From assembly GCA_946624325.1 (NCBI GenBank), contig CAMOSC010000004.1:1-42847 (forward strand): a DNA stretch of 42,847 nt, in the 5' to 3' direction. The DNA comes from an uncultured Clostridia bacterium (GTDB taxonomy: Bacteria > Bacillota > Clostridia > Lachnospirales > Lachnospiraceae). The stretch's first letter is position 1. Each line of letters begins with the position of its first letter. The notes below the pieces were generated by a model. That model was not told the DNA's origin, did no database searches, and saw nothing but the letters and a program-made list of their open reading frames with translations. Shown piece after piece: positions 7,934 through 15,836 of this stretch. The position numbers and the translations under genes are program-made.

Positions 7934-8087
7934 GTTACCTGTTCAGAGACAGCCTCCGGAAATGGCAAAGAACGCCATTTCCGGAGTTGTGGCGTGCCCG
8001 CCGGATGCAAATCCGTGCAAAACCATGGATTTCAGCCGGCTGAATCCATGGTTTCGAACGGATTTGCGCCTGGCTCTGAACAGTAAC
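7934..8087. mobile_element. MITE-like palindromic element, copy B (154 bp), inverse orientation to copy A
   Basis: It runs from GTTACCTGTTCAGAG (7934) to CTGGCTCTGAACAGTAAC (ending 8087). Internal hairpins are TCCGGAAATGGC/GCCATTTCCGGA and a long central stem around CCATGGATT...AATCCATGG, nested within GCAAATCCGT...ACGGATTTGC. The reverse complement matches copy A closely. It begins six bases after the preceding stop codon and could act as its transcript's 3' hairpin. Confidence 0.8.
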
Positions 8088-8112
8088 AAATCCGGCTTTG
8101 TCCGGAGACCGG

Positions 8113-8216
8113 GTGCCTTTGCGAAAGAAAAGACGTGCCTTTGCGAAAGAAAACAGGTGCCTTTGCAAAAGAAAGCAGGTGCTTTTGCGAAAGAGCATGG
8201 GTGCTTTTCCGATACA
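8113..8216. repeat. Five tandem 22-bp repeats upstream of surE
   Basis: GTGC units begin at 8113, 8135, 8157, 8179 and 8201, an exact 22-base period. The consensus is GTGCCTTTGCGAAAGAAAA plus three variable bases; the last unit is shortened and diverged. Each of the first four units carries the small dyad CTTTGCGAAAG or a one-base variant. The array ends about 42 bases before the surE start. Because 22 is not a multiple of three, it is not a conserved protein repeat. Confidence 0.85.
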
Positions 8217-8257
8217 GGGAAAGCGGCGCGGAACAGATCTTGTCAATGGGAGAATGC

Positions 8258-8989
8258 ATGAAAATACTGATTGTAAACGACGACGGAATTGCGAGCCGGG
8301 GGATCATACACCTGGCGAGAATGGCCGTACAGTTCGGGGAGGTGACCGTTGCGGCGCCCGCGTCCCAGTGCAGCGCCATGTCTCACAGGCTCACGGTTTT
8401 TGAGAAGCTTCTCGTAAAGCCCGAGCCCTTCCCGGTAGAGGGCGTATCGGCGTGGAGCGTGAACGGAACGCCCGCGGACTGCGTGAAGGTGGGGCTGATG
8501 TATCTCGCGGGAGGAAAAACGGATATCCTCTTTTCGGGAATTAACGAAGGGTTAAACACCGGAAGGGATATTCTCTATTCCGGAACCATCGGCGCGGCTA
8601 TGGAGGGCATCGCAAACGGCGTTCCGTCCATAGCGTTTTCCTGTGACACCGGCAGTGATTTTGCCCTTGCGGATGAACAGATGCCTGCCATCACACGGGA
8701 AATCCTTGGAAAGCCCGCCGAACGGGACAGCATCTGGAATATCAACTTCCCCGCCTGCGCGCCTGCGGAGTGCCGCGGCATCCGCTGGGAGCGGAAGCCG
8801 GCCCAGCATCCCTATTATCTGGACAATTACAGGCGGACGGACCGGGGCGACGGGAGCTTTGTGCTGGAGCCAGCGGGCTATCCCACCAGGCAGGGTGAGG
8901 CGGGGTCGGATATTGAAGCGATCCTGGACAACTGTATTTCCGTGGGGCTGATCCGGAGCACCGTGGTATTCGATATGCCGAAAGCGTAA
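8258..8989 (+). CDS. surE: 5'-nucleotidase SurE
   Basis: This 243-residue metal-dependent nucleoside monophosphate phosphatase (survival protein family) hydrolyses 5'- and 3'-nucleotides in the cytoplasm. Diagnostic parts are MKILIVNDDGIASRGI at the N-terminus with the metal aspartates D8/D9, PASQCSAMSHRLTV, the metal asparagine in WSVNGTPADCVKVGL, and SGINEGLNTGRDILYSGTIGAA. The in-frame upstream extension to 8135 consists of the tandem repeats and is rejected; ATG 8258 has TGGGAG upstream and fits the family N-terminus exactly. No promoter with good boxes was found, so regulation through the repeat array is possible but untested. Confidence 0.93.
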   Translation: MKILIVNDDGIASRGIIHLARMAVQFGEVTVAAPASQCSAMSHRLTVFEKLLVKPEPFPVEGVSAWSVNGTPADCVKVGLMYLAGGKTDILFSGINEGLNTGRDILYSGTIGAAMEGIANGVPSIAFSCDTGSDFALADEQMPAITREILGKPAERDSIWNINFPACAPAECRGIRWERKPAQHPYYLDNYRRTDRGDGSFVLEPAGYPTRQGEAGSDIEAILDNCISVGLIRSTVVFDMPKA

Positions 8990-9059
8990 GCGGCATGCCG
9001 CTGCCGGCAGGGTATTGTCACGGACACCCTTCCGGAGCCGTTTCCGGAAGAAATCCGAA

Positions 9060-9077
9060 TGCCCCGAAGCCGGGGCA
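9060..9077 (+). other. Hairpin in the surE-aldo/keto reductase gap
   Basis: TGCCCC and GGGGCA form a 6-bp stem with a GAAGCC loop, but no T-tract follows. Short GCGGCATGCCGC and CTGCCGGCAG palindromes lie just after the surE stop. They may be a weak terminator or a processing site; nothing else is visible in 8990-9164. Confidence 0.35.
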
Positions 9078-9164
9078 CAGGCAGCGATAAAACACCGGGC
9101 ACGGGATACCGTCATGGGTACCCCTCAGAGGCTGTTTTCAGAGAAATAAGAGGATTCAATCTTT

Positions 9165-10343
9165 ATGCAGTACAGAACAGACAGAAAAGGCAACAAATTA
9201 TCAATCCTCGGCTATGGCTGCATGCGGTTTACCCGCTCGGGCGGCGGGATCGATTACGAGAAGGCAGAGCGGGAGCTGAAGCTTGCCATTGAAAATGGCG
9301 TCAATTACCTGGATACCGCTTATATTTATCCGGGCAGCGAGGCGCTGGTCGGTGAAATCCTGGAGAAGAACAATCTTCGCGACAGGGTGTATATTGCCAC
9401 TAAGCTGCCGCATTACATGATCCGTTCGGTCAAGGGGGCGGAAAAAATGTTCCGGGAGGAGTTAAAACGTCTGCGCACGGACCATATCGACTACTATCTC
9501 ATGCATATGCTGAATGACCTGGGAACCTGGGAAAAGCTGAAGAAGATGGGCATGGAAGAGTGGATCGCGGGAAAAATGGCTTCCGGCGAGATACGGAACA
9601 TCGGTTTTTCCTATCATGGGAATACCACGAATTTCAAGCCCCTTCTGGACGCATATGACTGGGACTTCTGCATGGTGCAGTACAATTACCTGGACGAAAA
9701 CAGCCAGGCCGGCCGCGAGGGTGTGGCCTACGCCGCGGCCAAAGGCCTTCCGGTAATGATCATGGAGCCCCTGCGCGGCGGCGAACTGACAGGGCTTCTT
9801 CCCGAGGCGGCGAAGAAGGCGATTGCGGCGGATCCGAAGAAGCGCTCTGCGGCTGAGCTGGCCTTTTCCTGGCTCTGGAACCAGCCTGAGGTGACCTGTG
9901 TGCTCTCCGGCATGAATTCCGAGGAGATGATTGCGGAAAACGTGCGGACGGCTTCCGGGATAAAAGCGGATTCTTTTACAACGGAGGATTTCGCACTGAT
10001 CGAGGCCGTGCGGGAAGCCATAAACGGTACGCTCCGGGTGCGCTGTACGGGCTGCGGATACTGCATGCCCTGTCCGAAGAATGTGGATATTCCCGGTGCT
10101 TTCCATGCCCTGAACCTGTTGAGCCTGAAAAAAGGATCTGCGAAAAGGCAGTATCTGCAGAGCACTGTTATGCGTAAAACTCCTACCAGCGCGTCCCAGT
10201 GTGTCGGCTGCGGAAAATGCGAACAGCACTGCCCGCAGCATCTGCCTATCCGGGAAAAGCTGAAGGAAGCTTCCTCGGAACTGGAAACACTGCCCTACCG
10301 CGTAGTACGTTTCGGAATCAAAACGCTTAAAATCTACGGCTGA
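9165..10343 (+). CDS. Aldo/keto reductase with C-terminal 2x[4Fe-4S] ferredoxin domain
   Basis: This 392-residue oxidoreductase has an aldo/keto reductase TIM barrel at 1-280 with catalytic-type residues in YLDTAYIYPGSE (D50, Y55), IATKLP (K80) and DYYLMHML (H114). A C-terminal iron-sulfur module follows, with CTGCGYCMPCPKNVDIP at about 294-310 and CVGCGKCEQHCP at about 345-357. This fused architecture is common in anaerobic Clostridia and suggests electron exchange with ferredoxin-type partners as well as NAD(P)H. Substrate is unknown. ATG 9165 has AAGAGGA about ten bases upstream. It is followed by the ilvE promoter, so it is probably transcribed separately. Confidence 0.92.
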   Translation: MQYRTDRKGNKLSILGYGCMRFTRSGGGIDYEKAERELKLAIENGVNYLDTAYIYPGSEALVGEILEKNNLRDRVYIATKLPHYMIRSVKGAEKMFREELKRLRTDHIDYYLMHMLNDLGTWEKLKKMGMEEWIAGKMASGEIRNIGFSYHGNTTNFKPLLDAYDWDFCMVQYNYLDENSQAGREGVAYAAAKGLPVMIMEPLRGGELTGLLPEAAKKAIAADPKKRSAAELAFSWLWNQPEVTCVLSGMNSEEMIAENVRTASGIKADSFTTEDFALIEAVREAINGTLRVRCTGCGYCMPCPKNVDIPGAFHALNLLSLKKGSAKRQYLQSTVMRKTPTSASQCVGCGKCEQHCPQHLPIREKLKEASSELETLPYRVVRFGIKTLKIYG

Positions 10344-10405
10344 TCATTCTTCCGGACTGAAATGCCGGGGTGTAGACAGGCGGGCCGTAAACAAAGTAAA
10401 AAGTA

Positions 10406-10434
10406 TTGACTTTTAAAGCTTCGGTGATTAAGAT
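10406..10434 (+). promoter_or_regulatory. Promoter of ilvE
   Basis: TTGACT (10406-10411) and TAAGAT (10429-10434) have a 17-base spacer. The leader of about 75 nt is too short for a T-box or branched-chain amino acid riboswitch, and none is seen. Confidence 0.65.
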
Positions 10435-10518
10435 AGTAGGTGACAAAAACAGAAGTCCTGGGCGGCGCAAGCGGCAGAAGACTCCTGCTTTCCATTATTT
10501 TCCGGGAGGATTGTTGCT

Positions 10519-11544
10519 ATGGAAAAGAAAAATATCGACTGGTCAAATCTCGGCTTCGGTTATATGAAGACGGATCTGCGTTATGTGGCAAATTATAAGA
10601 ACGGTGCATGGGATGAGGGCGGCCTGACGGCTGACGATCAGGTAACCATCTCCGAGAGCGCAGGCGTGCTGCAGTATGCGCAGACGGTATTCGAGGGCAT
10701 GAAAGCCTACGAAACCATGGATGGCCGCACCGTCGTGTTCCGTCCGGATCTGAATGCGTCCCGTATGATCGATTCCGCAAAACGTCTGGAGATGCCGCCG
10801 TTCCCGGCAGAGCGCTTCATTGAGGCGATCCGTCAGGTCGTAAAAGGCAATGAGGCCTATGTTCCGCCCTATGGTTCCGGCGCCAGCCTGTACATCCGCC
10901 CCTATATGTTCGGGAGTGACGCGGTGATCGGCGTAAAGCCCTCCAACGAGTACCAGTTCCGTATTTTTGTAACACCGGTAGGTCCTTATTTCAAGGGCGG
11001 CGCAAAGCCCATCGTCATTCGCATCAGCGATTATGACCGTGCGGCCCCCAGAGGAACCGGACATATCAAGGCGGGCCTGAACTATGCCATGAGCCTGCAT
11101 GCCATCGTGGAAGCGCATGCGGAAGGTTTTGCCGAGAACATGTATCTGGACAGCGCTACCAGGACCAAGGTTGAGGAAACCGGCGGTGCCAATTTCCTGT
11201 TCGTCACGAAGGACGGAACGCTTGTCACGCCGAAGTCCGATACCATCCTTCCTTCCATCACCAGGCGCTCGCTGATGTATGTGGCCGAGCATTATCTGGG
11301 CATGAAGTGTGAAACCCGCGAAATCTATAAGGAAGAGCTGGATGATTTCGCCGAGGCCGGTCTCTGCGGCACGGCCGCCGTCATCAGCCCGGTCGGCAAG
11401 ATCGTTGATCACGGCAGGGAGATCTGCCTGCCCAGCGGTATGAACGAGATGGGCCCTGTTACAAAGAAGCTCTATGATACGCTGACCGGCATCCAGATGG
11501 GCCGCATTGAAGCTCCGGAAGGCTGGATTTACGAGATTCGCTGA
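10519..11544 (+). CDS. ilvE: Branched-chain-amino-acid aminotransferase
   Basis: This 341-residue fold-type IV PLP enzyme interconverts leucine, isoleucine or valine with their 2-oxo acids using glutamate/2-oxoglutarate. The sequence is of the long, eukaryote-like BCAT class (IlvE type II): early VLQYAQTVFEGMKAYETMDG, SGASLYIRPYMFGSD, the PLP-lysine segment GTGHIKAGLNYAMSLHA (K184), then EETGGANFLFV and DTILPSITRRSLM. GGGAGG lies upstream of ATG 10519. It has its own promoter and stands alone, away from other ilv/leu genes. Confidence 0.95.
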   Translation: MEKKNIDWSNLGFGYMKTDLRYVANYKNGAWDEGGLTADDQVTISESAGVLQYAQTVFEGMKAYETMDGRTVVFRPDLNASRMIDSAKRLEMPPFPAERFIEAIRQVVKGNEAYVPPYGSGASLYIRPYMFGSDAVIGVKPSNEYQFRIFVTPVGPYFKGGAKPIVIRISDYDRAAPRGTGHIKAGLNYAMSLHAIVEAHAEGFAENMYLDSATRTKVEETGGANFLFVTKDGTLVTPKSDTILPSITRRSLMYVAEHYLGMKCETREIYKEELDDFAEAGLCGTAAVISPVGKIVDHGREICLPSGMNEMGPVTKKLYDTLTGIQMGRIEAPEGWIYEIR

Positions 11545-11558
11545 TCGGGAAGAATTAT

Positions 11559-11589
11559 CCGGCACGTCTGCGGTTTTCAGGCGTGCCGG
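11559..11589 (+). terminator. Possible hairpin terminator after ilvE
   Basis: A perfect 8-bp stem CCGGCACG/CGTGCCGG begins 14 bases after the stop codon. It lacks a T-tract, so factor-independent termination is uncertain. The remainder of 11590-11811 shows no gene or clear signal. Confidence 0.4.
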
Positions 11590-11811
11590 TAGAAGCTGCA
11601 GGTCAACCGGACGCGGGGCTTGTGCGGCGCCTTCTGTGCTGACGGCTGAAATTGCAGAGGCAGTTCCTGCTTCGCAGATGACTTCTGCATCAATGATCCT
11701 GTGCGTTCATGCCATGCATGGCGGACCCCAGGGTCATTGAGGCAGACCTGCGGTGGTTTTGCGCTGCCTTGTATGCGGGGATACATGGGAGATAAAAAAA
11801 TAAAAAAACGG

Positions 11812-11840
11812 TTGACAGACCGGTAAACATCTGATATACT
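11812..11840 (+). promoter_or_regulatory. Promoter of tRNA-Lys
   Basis: TTGACA (11812-11817), a 17-base spacer and TATACT (11835-11840) form a near-consensus strong promoter. Transcription would start about 58 bases before the tRNA, giving a short 5' leader to be removed by RNase P. Confidence 0.85.
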
Positions 11841-11904
11841 ATTATTCGCTACGGAAGCAGCGATACAATTTATAAAATATCCTGACGGGTATTACACAGA
11901 AGAA

Positions 11905-11977
11905 GCGCCTCTAGCTCAGTTGGTAGAGCACCTGACTCTTAATCAGGGTGTCCAGGGTTCGAGCCCCTGGAGGCGCA
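11905..11977 (+). tRNA. tRNA-Lys (anticodon CTT)
   Basis: All four cloverleaf stems can be drawn: acceptor GCGCCTC/GAGGCGC, D-arm GCTC/GAGC, anticodon stem CCTGA/TCAGG with loop CTCTTAA (anticodon CTT, reading AAG), and T-arm CAGGG/CCCTG with TTCGAGC. The 3' CCA is not encoded, so it must be added by a nucleotidyltransferase. The gene marks the boundary between the housekeeping genes to the left and the polysaccharide region to the right. Confidence 0.97.
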
Positions 11978-12084
11978 TGAAGCATCATTTCAGCCGGAAG
12001 GCAGGGATGGTGTTTTTCTTTATACATTCAGAATGTACGGCCTGAAATTGTCCGGCCCGGAGCCGGCTTATTTTTAAGATACGT

Positions 12085-12159
12085 GTTACTGTTCAGAGCC
12101 GGACTCCGGAAATGGCAAAAAACGCCATTCCGGATTTGCGCCTGGCTCTGAACAGTAAC
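12085..12159. mobile_element. MITE-like palindromic element, copy C (75 bp, internally deleted)
   Basis: The ends GTTACTGTTCAGAGCCGGAC (12085) and GGCTCTGAACAGTAAC (ending 12159) match copies A and B, and the ATGGCAAAAAACGCCAT hairpin is retained, but the central stem region is missing. AGATACG occurs on both sides (12077-12083 and 12160-12166), a perfect 7-bp direct repeat that looks like a target-site duplication. It ends 32 bases before glf and sits in its probable leader. Confidence 0.8.
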
Positions 12160-12191
12160 AGATACGGGAGCTGAAAAAGCGGAGGTACAGT

Positions 12192-13292
12192 ATGGCGAAA
12201 TACGATTATGTCCTGGTAGGCAGCGGATTATTCTCAGGTGTGATCGCCTGGGAGGCGGCACGCGCCGGAAAAACCTGCCTGGTGCTTGAAAAGCGGGATC
12301 ACATCGGCGGAAATATTTACTGTGAGGAGGTCGAGGGCATCCATGTGCACCGCTATGGCGCGCATATCTTCCACACCAGCAGCCGCAGGGTGTGGGATTT
12401 TGTGAACAGCCTTGTTGAATTCAACCGTTATACCAATTCCCCGGTGGCCAATTACCATGGGGAAATCTATAACCTGCCGTTCAACATGAACACCTTCAGC
12501 CGTATGTGGGGGATCCGCACGCCCGAAGAGGCGAAGCGTATTATTGAGGAACAGCGCGGCGAAATTTCCGGAACCCCGTCCAATCTTGAGGAGCAGGCCA
12601 TCAGCCTGGTCGGAAGGGATATCTATGAGAAGCTGATCCGCGGATATACCGAAAAACAGTGGGGGAGGGACTGCAGGGAACTGCCGAGCTTTATCATCAG
12701 GCGTCTCCCCGTGCGTTTCACGTACGACAATAATTATTTCAATGACCGCTTCCAGGGAATCCCCATCGGCGGCTATAATAAGCTTACCGAAAAACTTTTC
12801 GAGAAGGCGGAGGTACGTACAGGCGTAGATTACCTTGAGAATCCGGAGGAATACCGGAAGCTTGGGGAGACGGTGGTGTATACCGGCCCCGTGGACGCCT
12901 ATTTCGGCTACTGCTTTGGAAAGCTGGAATACCGCACGGTGCGTTTCGAGACGGAAGTGCTTGATACGGATAACTACCAGGGCGTGGCAGTTGTCAACTA
13001 TACGGATCGGGAAACGCCGTATACAAGGGTTATCGAGCATAAGCATTTCGAATTCGGGAACCAGGAAAAAACCGTAATCTCCAGGGAATATTCCACGGAC
13101 TGGAAAGAAGGTATGGAGCCTTACTACCCGGTGAACGACGAAAAGAACCAGGCGCTGTACCGGAAATATGCAGAGCTTGCACAGAAGGAGCAGGGGGTTG
13201 TTTTCGGAGGAAGACTCGGAGAATATAAGTATTACGACATGGACAAGGTGATTGAATCCGCATTTGCGGCCTGGGAGAACATGCAGGCTTAA
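12192..13292 (+). CDS. glf: UDP-galactopyranose mutase
   Basis: This 366-residue flavoenzyme converts UDP-galactopyranose to UDP-galactofuranose, the donor for galactofuranose residues in surface glycans. The N-terminal FAD-binding loop is VLVGSGLFSGVIAWEA (about 7-22), followed by RDHIGGNIY and RYGAHIFHTSS, the conserved substrate-site segment. YTEKQWGRDCRELP, IPIGGYNKL, YTGPVDAYFGYCFGKLEYRT and FGGRLGEYKYYDMD are further Glf signatures. GGAGG precedes ATG 12192. A terminator follows, so it is a separate unit from the polysaccharide operon, but its product would supply that operon's transferases. Confidence 0.97.
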   Translation: MAKYDYVLVGSGLFSGVIAWEAARAGKTCLVLEKRDHIGGNIYCEEVEGIHVHRYGAHIFHTSSRRVWDFVNSLVEFNRYTNSPVANYHGEIYNLPFNMNTFSRMWGIRTPEEAKRIIEEQRGEISGTPSNLEEQAISLVGRDIYEKLIRGYTEKQWGRDCRELPSFIIRRLPVRFTYDNNYFNDRFQGIPIGGYNKLTEKLFEKAEVRTGVDYLENPEEYRKLGETVVYTGPVDAYFGYCFGKLEYRTVRFETEVLDTDNYQGVAVVNYTDRETPYTRVIEHKHFEFGNQEKTVISREYSTDWKEGMEPYYPVNDEKNQALYRKYAELAQKEQGVVFGGRLGEYKYYDMDKVIESAFAAWENMQA

Positions 13293-13437
13293 TAGGCGGA
13301 ATCCGGAAATCTCCCGCCTGCCTGAAAAAGGTGCGCGTGACCTGCCGTGATTATTTATGGCTGACCGTATCAGACCGATGCGGGAAAATGTGCTGACGGC
13401 GCCGGTATTTATGGCGATCCTTTGAGAATGGAAACTG

Positions 13438-13486
13438 AAGAGAGAGTATCTGTCTGCGGACGGGTAGTCTCTCTTTTCTTTTTTTC
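13438..13486 (+). terminator. Intrinsic terminator after glf
   Basis: AAGAGAGA (13438-13445) pairs with TCTCTCTT (13468-13475), with an additional GTC/GAC inner pairing, and a TTCTTTTTTT tract follows. It lies about 145 bases after the glf stop. Confidence 0.75.
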
Positions 13487-13554
13487 CGGGAACCGGAACG
13501 GCTCGGCTGCGGTTTCCGGCTGCCACAGTTTTCTGCCGGAGAAAGGAGGAAAAA

Positions 13555-15651
13555 ATGAGGAAGGGAAAGGGAGGATCGTATGGGAAACGGAAAGCGGGGA
13601 AGGAACGGAAGCCGGCCAGGGCTTTGCGGCGCACGGCAGCACTGCTGTTCCCGGCTTTGCTGCTTGGCAGCTGCAGTCCGCTTCCGGCACCCGCGGAGGA
13701 AGTGTTCCGGGTCAGTGTTCCCGGGGAGCGCGCACTGCCATGCCCGGAGTGCGGGGAGACAATGCGTGACGGCGTCTGTCTGCGCCATGAAACGCCCGTA
13801 CTGGAGCCGGCAAAGGCAGTACAGTCCCCGGTATCCGGCTCCGTACTGGCATATGAAATCGGAAATGCCGGACAGCTGTACTGGTTTGTGCAGGCCTTTT
13901 ACGAGGGGGCGCTGGAATCGGAGAATGTCAGGCTGTCCGCGGATATCGACTGTACCGTGCTGAATGACTGCGGGAATGATCTGTTTCAATACTGGACGCC
14001 TCTGGGAAGGTATGGAATGGACGTGCAGGAAGAGAGCTACAACGGTCATTTTGACGGTGATGGACACTGTATCCGGAACCTGCGCCTGCAGAGCCCGACC
14101 GACGGGTATGAGGCTGCCTTCTGCGGAAGCATCGGTGAATACGGGATCCTGGAAAAACTGGTAATAGAAAGTATGCAGGGTGAGCTTTACCAGCCGGATG
14201 CCGCGGCCCTGGCAATCGTCAACCGCGGAATCATCCGCGACTGCATGGTGACGGGAACGAGCCTGAAGGTCACCTCGCCCGGAGCCGCGGTCAGTGAGGC
14301 CGCCGCGCTGAACTACGGACGCGTGGAGAATGTGTTCTGCGCGGTTGCTTTTGACTTTCAGGAGGGAGAAGGCTGGATACAGAATGCCACGGCACCCGTC
14401 TGCGGACTGGATCTTTCTGGCGGAAGCGGGCTGCGGAACTGTTATTATGAGCCTTCGGGGAACTACCTGAATCCGGCTGCCCCTGAGGTTTTTCCCGCGG
14501 ATCAGGCCCTGCAGGCTTCCGGTGAGCTCTCATGGCGTCTGAATCTGGACAGGGAGCCGGCAGTTTTTGTCCAGAATCTCGGGACACAGGTTCTGCCGGC
14601 CATACAGAGCCGGAGCGCGGGATCTGAGACGGATGAAAACCGGGTCTATCGTGTGGTGCTCGACTATGAAGGCAGTAAAAGGGAGTGCTGCTACAGAAAC
14701 AATCCGCTGCTCCAGACAGAGCTTCCGGCGGATGCTTCCTGGAATATTATCACGGAATCCGGGCATTTTTCGGGGCTGCCGGAGAGCTATCGCATGACGG
14801 AGGATCTGATACTCATTGAAATACCGGGTGAGGGACTGACAAATACCCTGCGGGTCGAGGAAGAGCCGGCCGGTTGTGAAACGGAGGGAAGATACCGGAT
14901 TCTCTGCGGGGACTGCGGAGATTTCCTGGGCTATGTGCGTGCCGCGCCGACCGGCCACAGATTTCAGAACGGGATATGCGCGGTATGCGGAATGGAGGAA
15001 CCGGCGGGGGAGCGCGAAAGCGAAGCGTATACGGAGACGGAGGCCGAGGCAGCCGGAAAGCTTGAGAGCGAAGCACCTGCAGAAACAAAGATGGAGACTG
15101 CTGGGGAGCATGATAGTGCAGAGACCGCGGAGATGAAGCCTGAAGCTGTCGGGGAGCATGGCGGCGAAGCGTACACGGAGATGAAGCCTGAAGCAGCAGG
15201 AGAGTATGAAAGCGAAGCGCCTGCGGGGATGAAGGCAGAGGTATTTGGGGAAGGCGGAACTAAGACCCGCCAGGAGCGGGAAACAACAGCGCCGCAGGAA
15301 CCGGAAACGGGGACATTGCCGGTTTTTTCATCCGATGAGGGCGTATTTGTTTTCGGAAAAGATACGAACCTGTTCCATGCGGCTTTTTCTCCGGAGGAGG
15401 AGGAATACCCTGCATCCGCGGGGCGGGATTATCGCGGGGAGGAAGCGGAGAGCACGGCGCTGCCGGACCTGTTTACAGCCGGAACGGGAAACGGGACGGC
15501 GGGAGGAGGAAGCCTTACGGGAGCGGCTGACAATGCCGGCGGATCCGGGCCCTTTGTGCCGATGGAATATCCGGCAGGCCTTCTCCTGGCTGCGGCGGGC
15601 GGTCTCGGGCTGCTTTTTTCCCGGTCCCGGCGCATGCGGCACCGGGCATAA
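13555..15651 (+). CDS. Lipoprotein-like repeat-containing surface protein of unknown function
   Basis: I do not recognise the family of this 698-residue protein. It has a long basic N-region, a hydrophobic stretch and a lipobox-like LLLGSC (cysteine 40), so lipid anchoring is likely. A CPECGETMRDGVC zinc-ribbon-like motif lies at about 63-75 and a second CGDCG...CAVCG set near 458-480. Residues about 120-330 contain beta-rich segments (NGHFDGDGHCIRNL, NRGIIRDCMV, NYGRVENVFC) reminiscent of GLUG-type surface repeats. Five 16-residue acidic repeats follow (15013-15252). The C-terminus has a hydrophobic helix and basic tail (YPAGLLLAAAGGLGLLFSRS then RRMRHRA). AGGAGG upstream sets ATG 13555. It probably decorates the cell envelope; any link to the glycan is inferred from position. 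Confidence 0.75.
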   Translation: MRKGKGGSYGKRKAGKERKPARALRRTAALLFPALLLGSCSPLPAPAEEVFRVSVPGERALPCPECGETMRDGVCLRHETPVLEPAKAVQSPVSGSVLAYEIGNAGQLYWFVQAFYEGALESENVRLSADIDCTVLNDCGNDLFQYWTPLGRYGMDVQEESYNGHFDGDGHCIRNLRLQSPTDGYEAAFCGSIGEYGILEKLVIESMQGELYQPDAAALAIVNRGIIRDCMVTGTSLKVTSPGAAVSEAAALNYGRVENVFCAVAFDFQEGEGWIQNATAPVCGLDLSGGSGLRNCYYEPSGNYLNPAAPEVFPADQALQASGELSWRLNLDREPAVFVQNLGTQVLPAIQSRSAGSETDENRVYRVVLDYEGSKRECCYRNNPLLQTELPADASWNIITESGHFSGLPESYRMTEDLILIEIPGEGLTNTLRVEEEPAGCETEGRYRILCGDCGDFLGYVRAAPTGHRFQNGICAVCGMEEPAGERESEAYTETEAEAAGKLESEAPAETKMETAGEHDSAETAEMKPEAVGEHGGEAYTEMKPEAAGEYESEAPAGMKAEVFGEGGTKTRQERETTAPQEPETGTLPVFSSDEGVFVFGKDTNLFHAAFSPEEEEYPASAGRDYRGEEAESTALPDLFTAGTGNGTAGGGSLTGAADNAGGSGPFVPMEYPAGLLLAAAGGLGLLFSRSRRMRHRA
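15013..15252 (+). repeat. Five 48-bp tandem coding repeats in the surface protein
   Basis: The repeats encode 16-residue units such as RESEAYTETEAEAAGK, LESEAPAETKMETAGE, HGGEAYTEMKPEAAGE and YESEAPAGMKAEVFGE. The unit keeps frame and has a conserved MKPEA-GE core in the later copies. Such low-complexity acidic stalks commonly vary in copy number between strains. Confidence 0.8.
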
Positions 15652-15801
15652 GGCAGGCCCGCCAAAACAGCATGGGAGAGGCCTTATGTCTGTGCCTTCA
15701 TTCGTTCGAAACCCGGCCGGCTGCGGATGAACAGACCGGCAGTTCCGAACAGAGATTCATGAAGTGAAAGAAAAAAGAAAGATTACCCCGGATGGGAAAG
15801 C

Positions 15802-15830
15802 TTGCCGAATGTACAATGTTATGCTATAAT
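15802..15830 (+). promoter_or_regulatory. Promoter of the polysaccharide operon
   Basis: TTGCCG (15802-15807), a 17-base spacer and a perfect TATAAT (15825-15830) lie upstream of the first transferase gene. No other strong promoter is seen through to rpoB, so this may drive all genes from 16067 to 30503. Confidence 0.7.
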
Positions 15831-15836
15831 AATTCA

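Noticed and set aside
8113..8216. Tandem repeats considered as a CRISPR array
   Set aside because: The units follow each other directly with no unique spacers and are only 22 bp; no cas gene is present.
10435..10518. ilvE leader considered as a T-box or peptide attenuator
   Set aside because: It is too short, lacks the T-box sequence and has no run of Leu/Ile/Val codons in a leader frame.
11507..11740. Small forward frame after ilvE (77 codons)
   Set aside because: It starts inside ilvE in another frame, has no ribosome site and no recognisable feature.
12234..13634. 466-codon reverse frame over glf and its downstream gap
   Set aside because: Glf is complete on the forward strand; the reverse frame reads through a terminator region and shows no domain.
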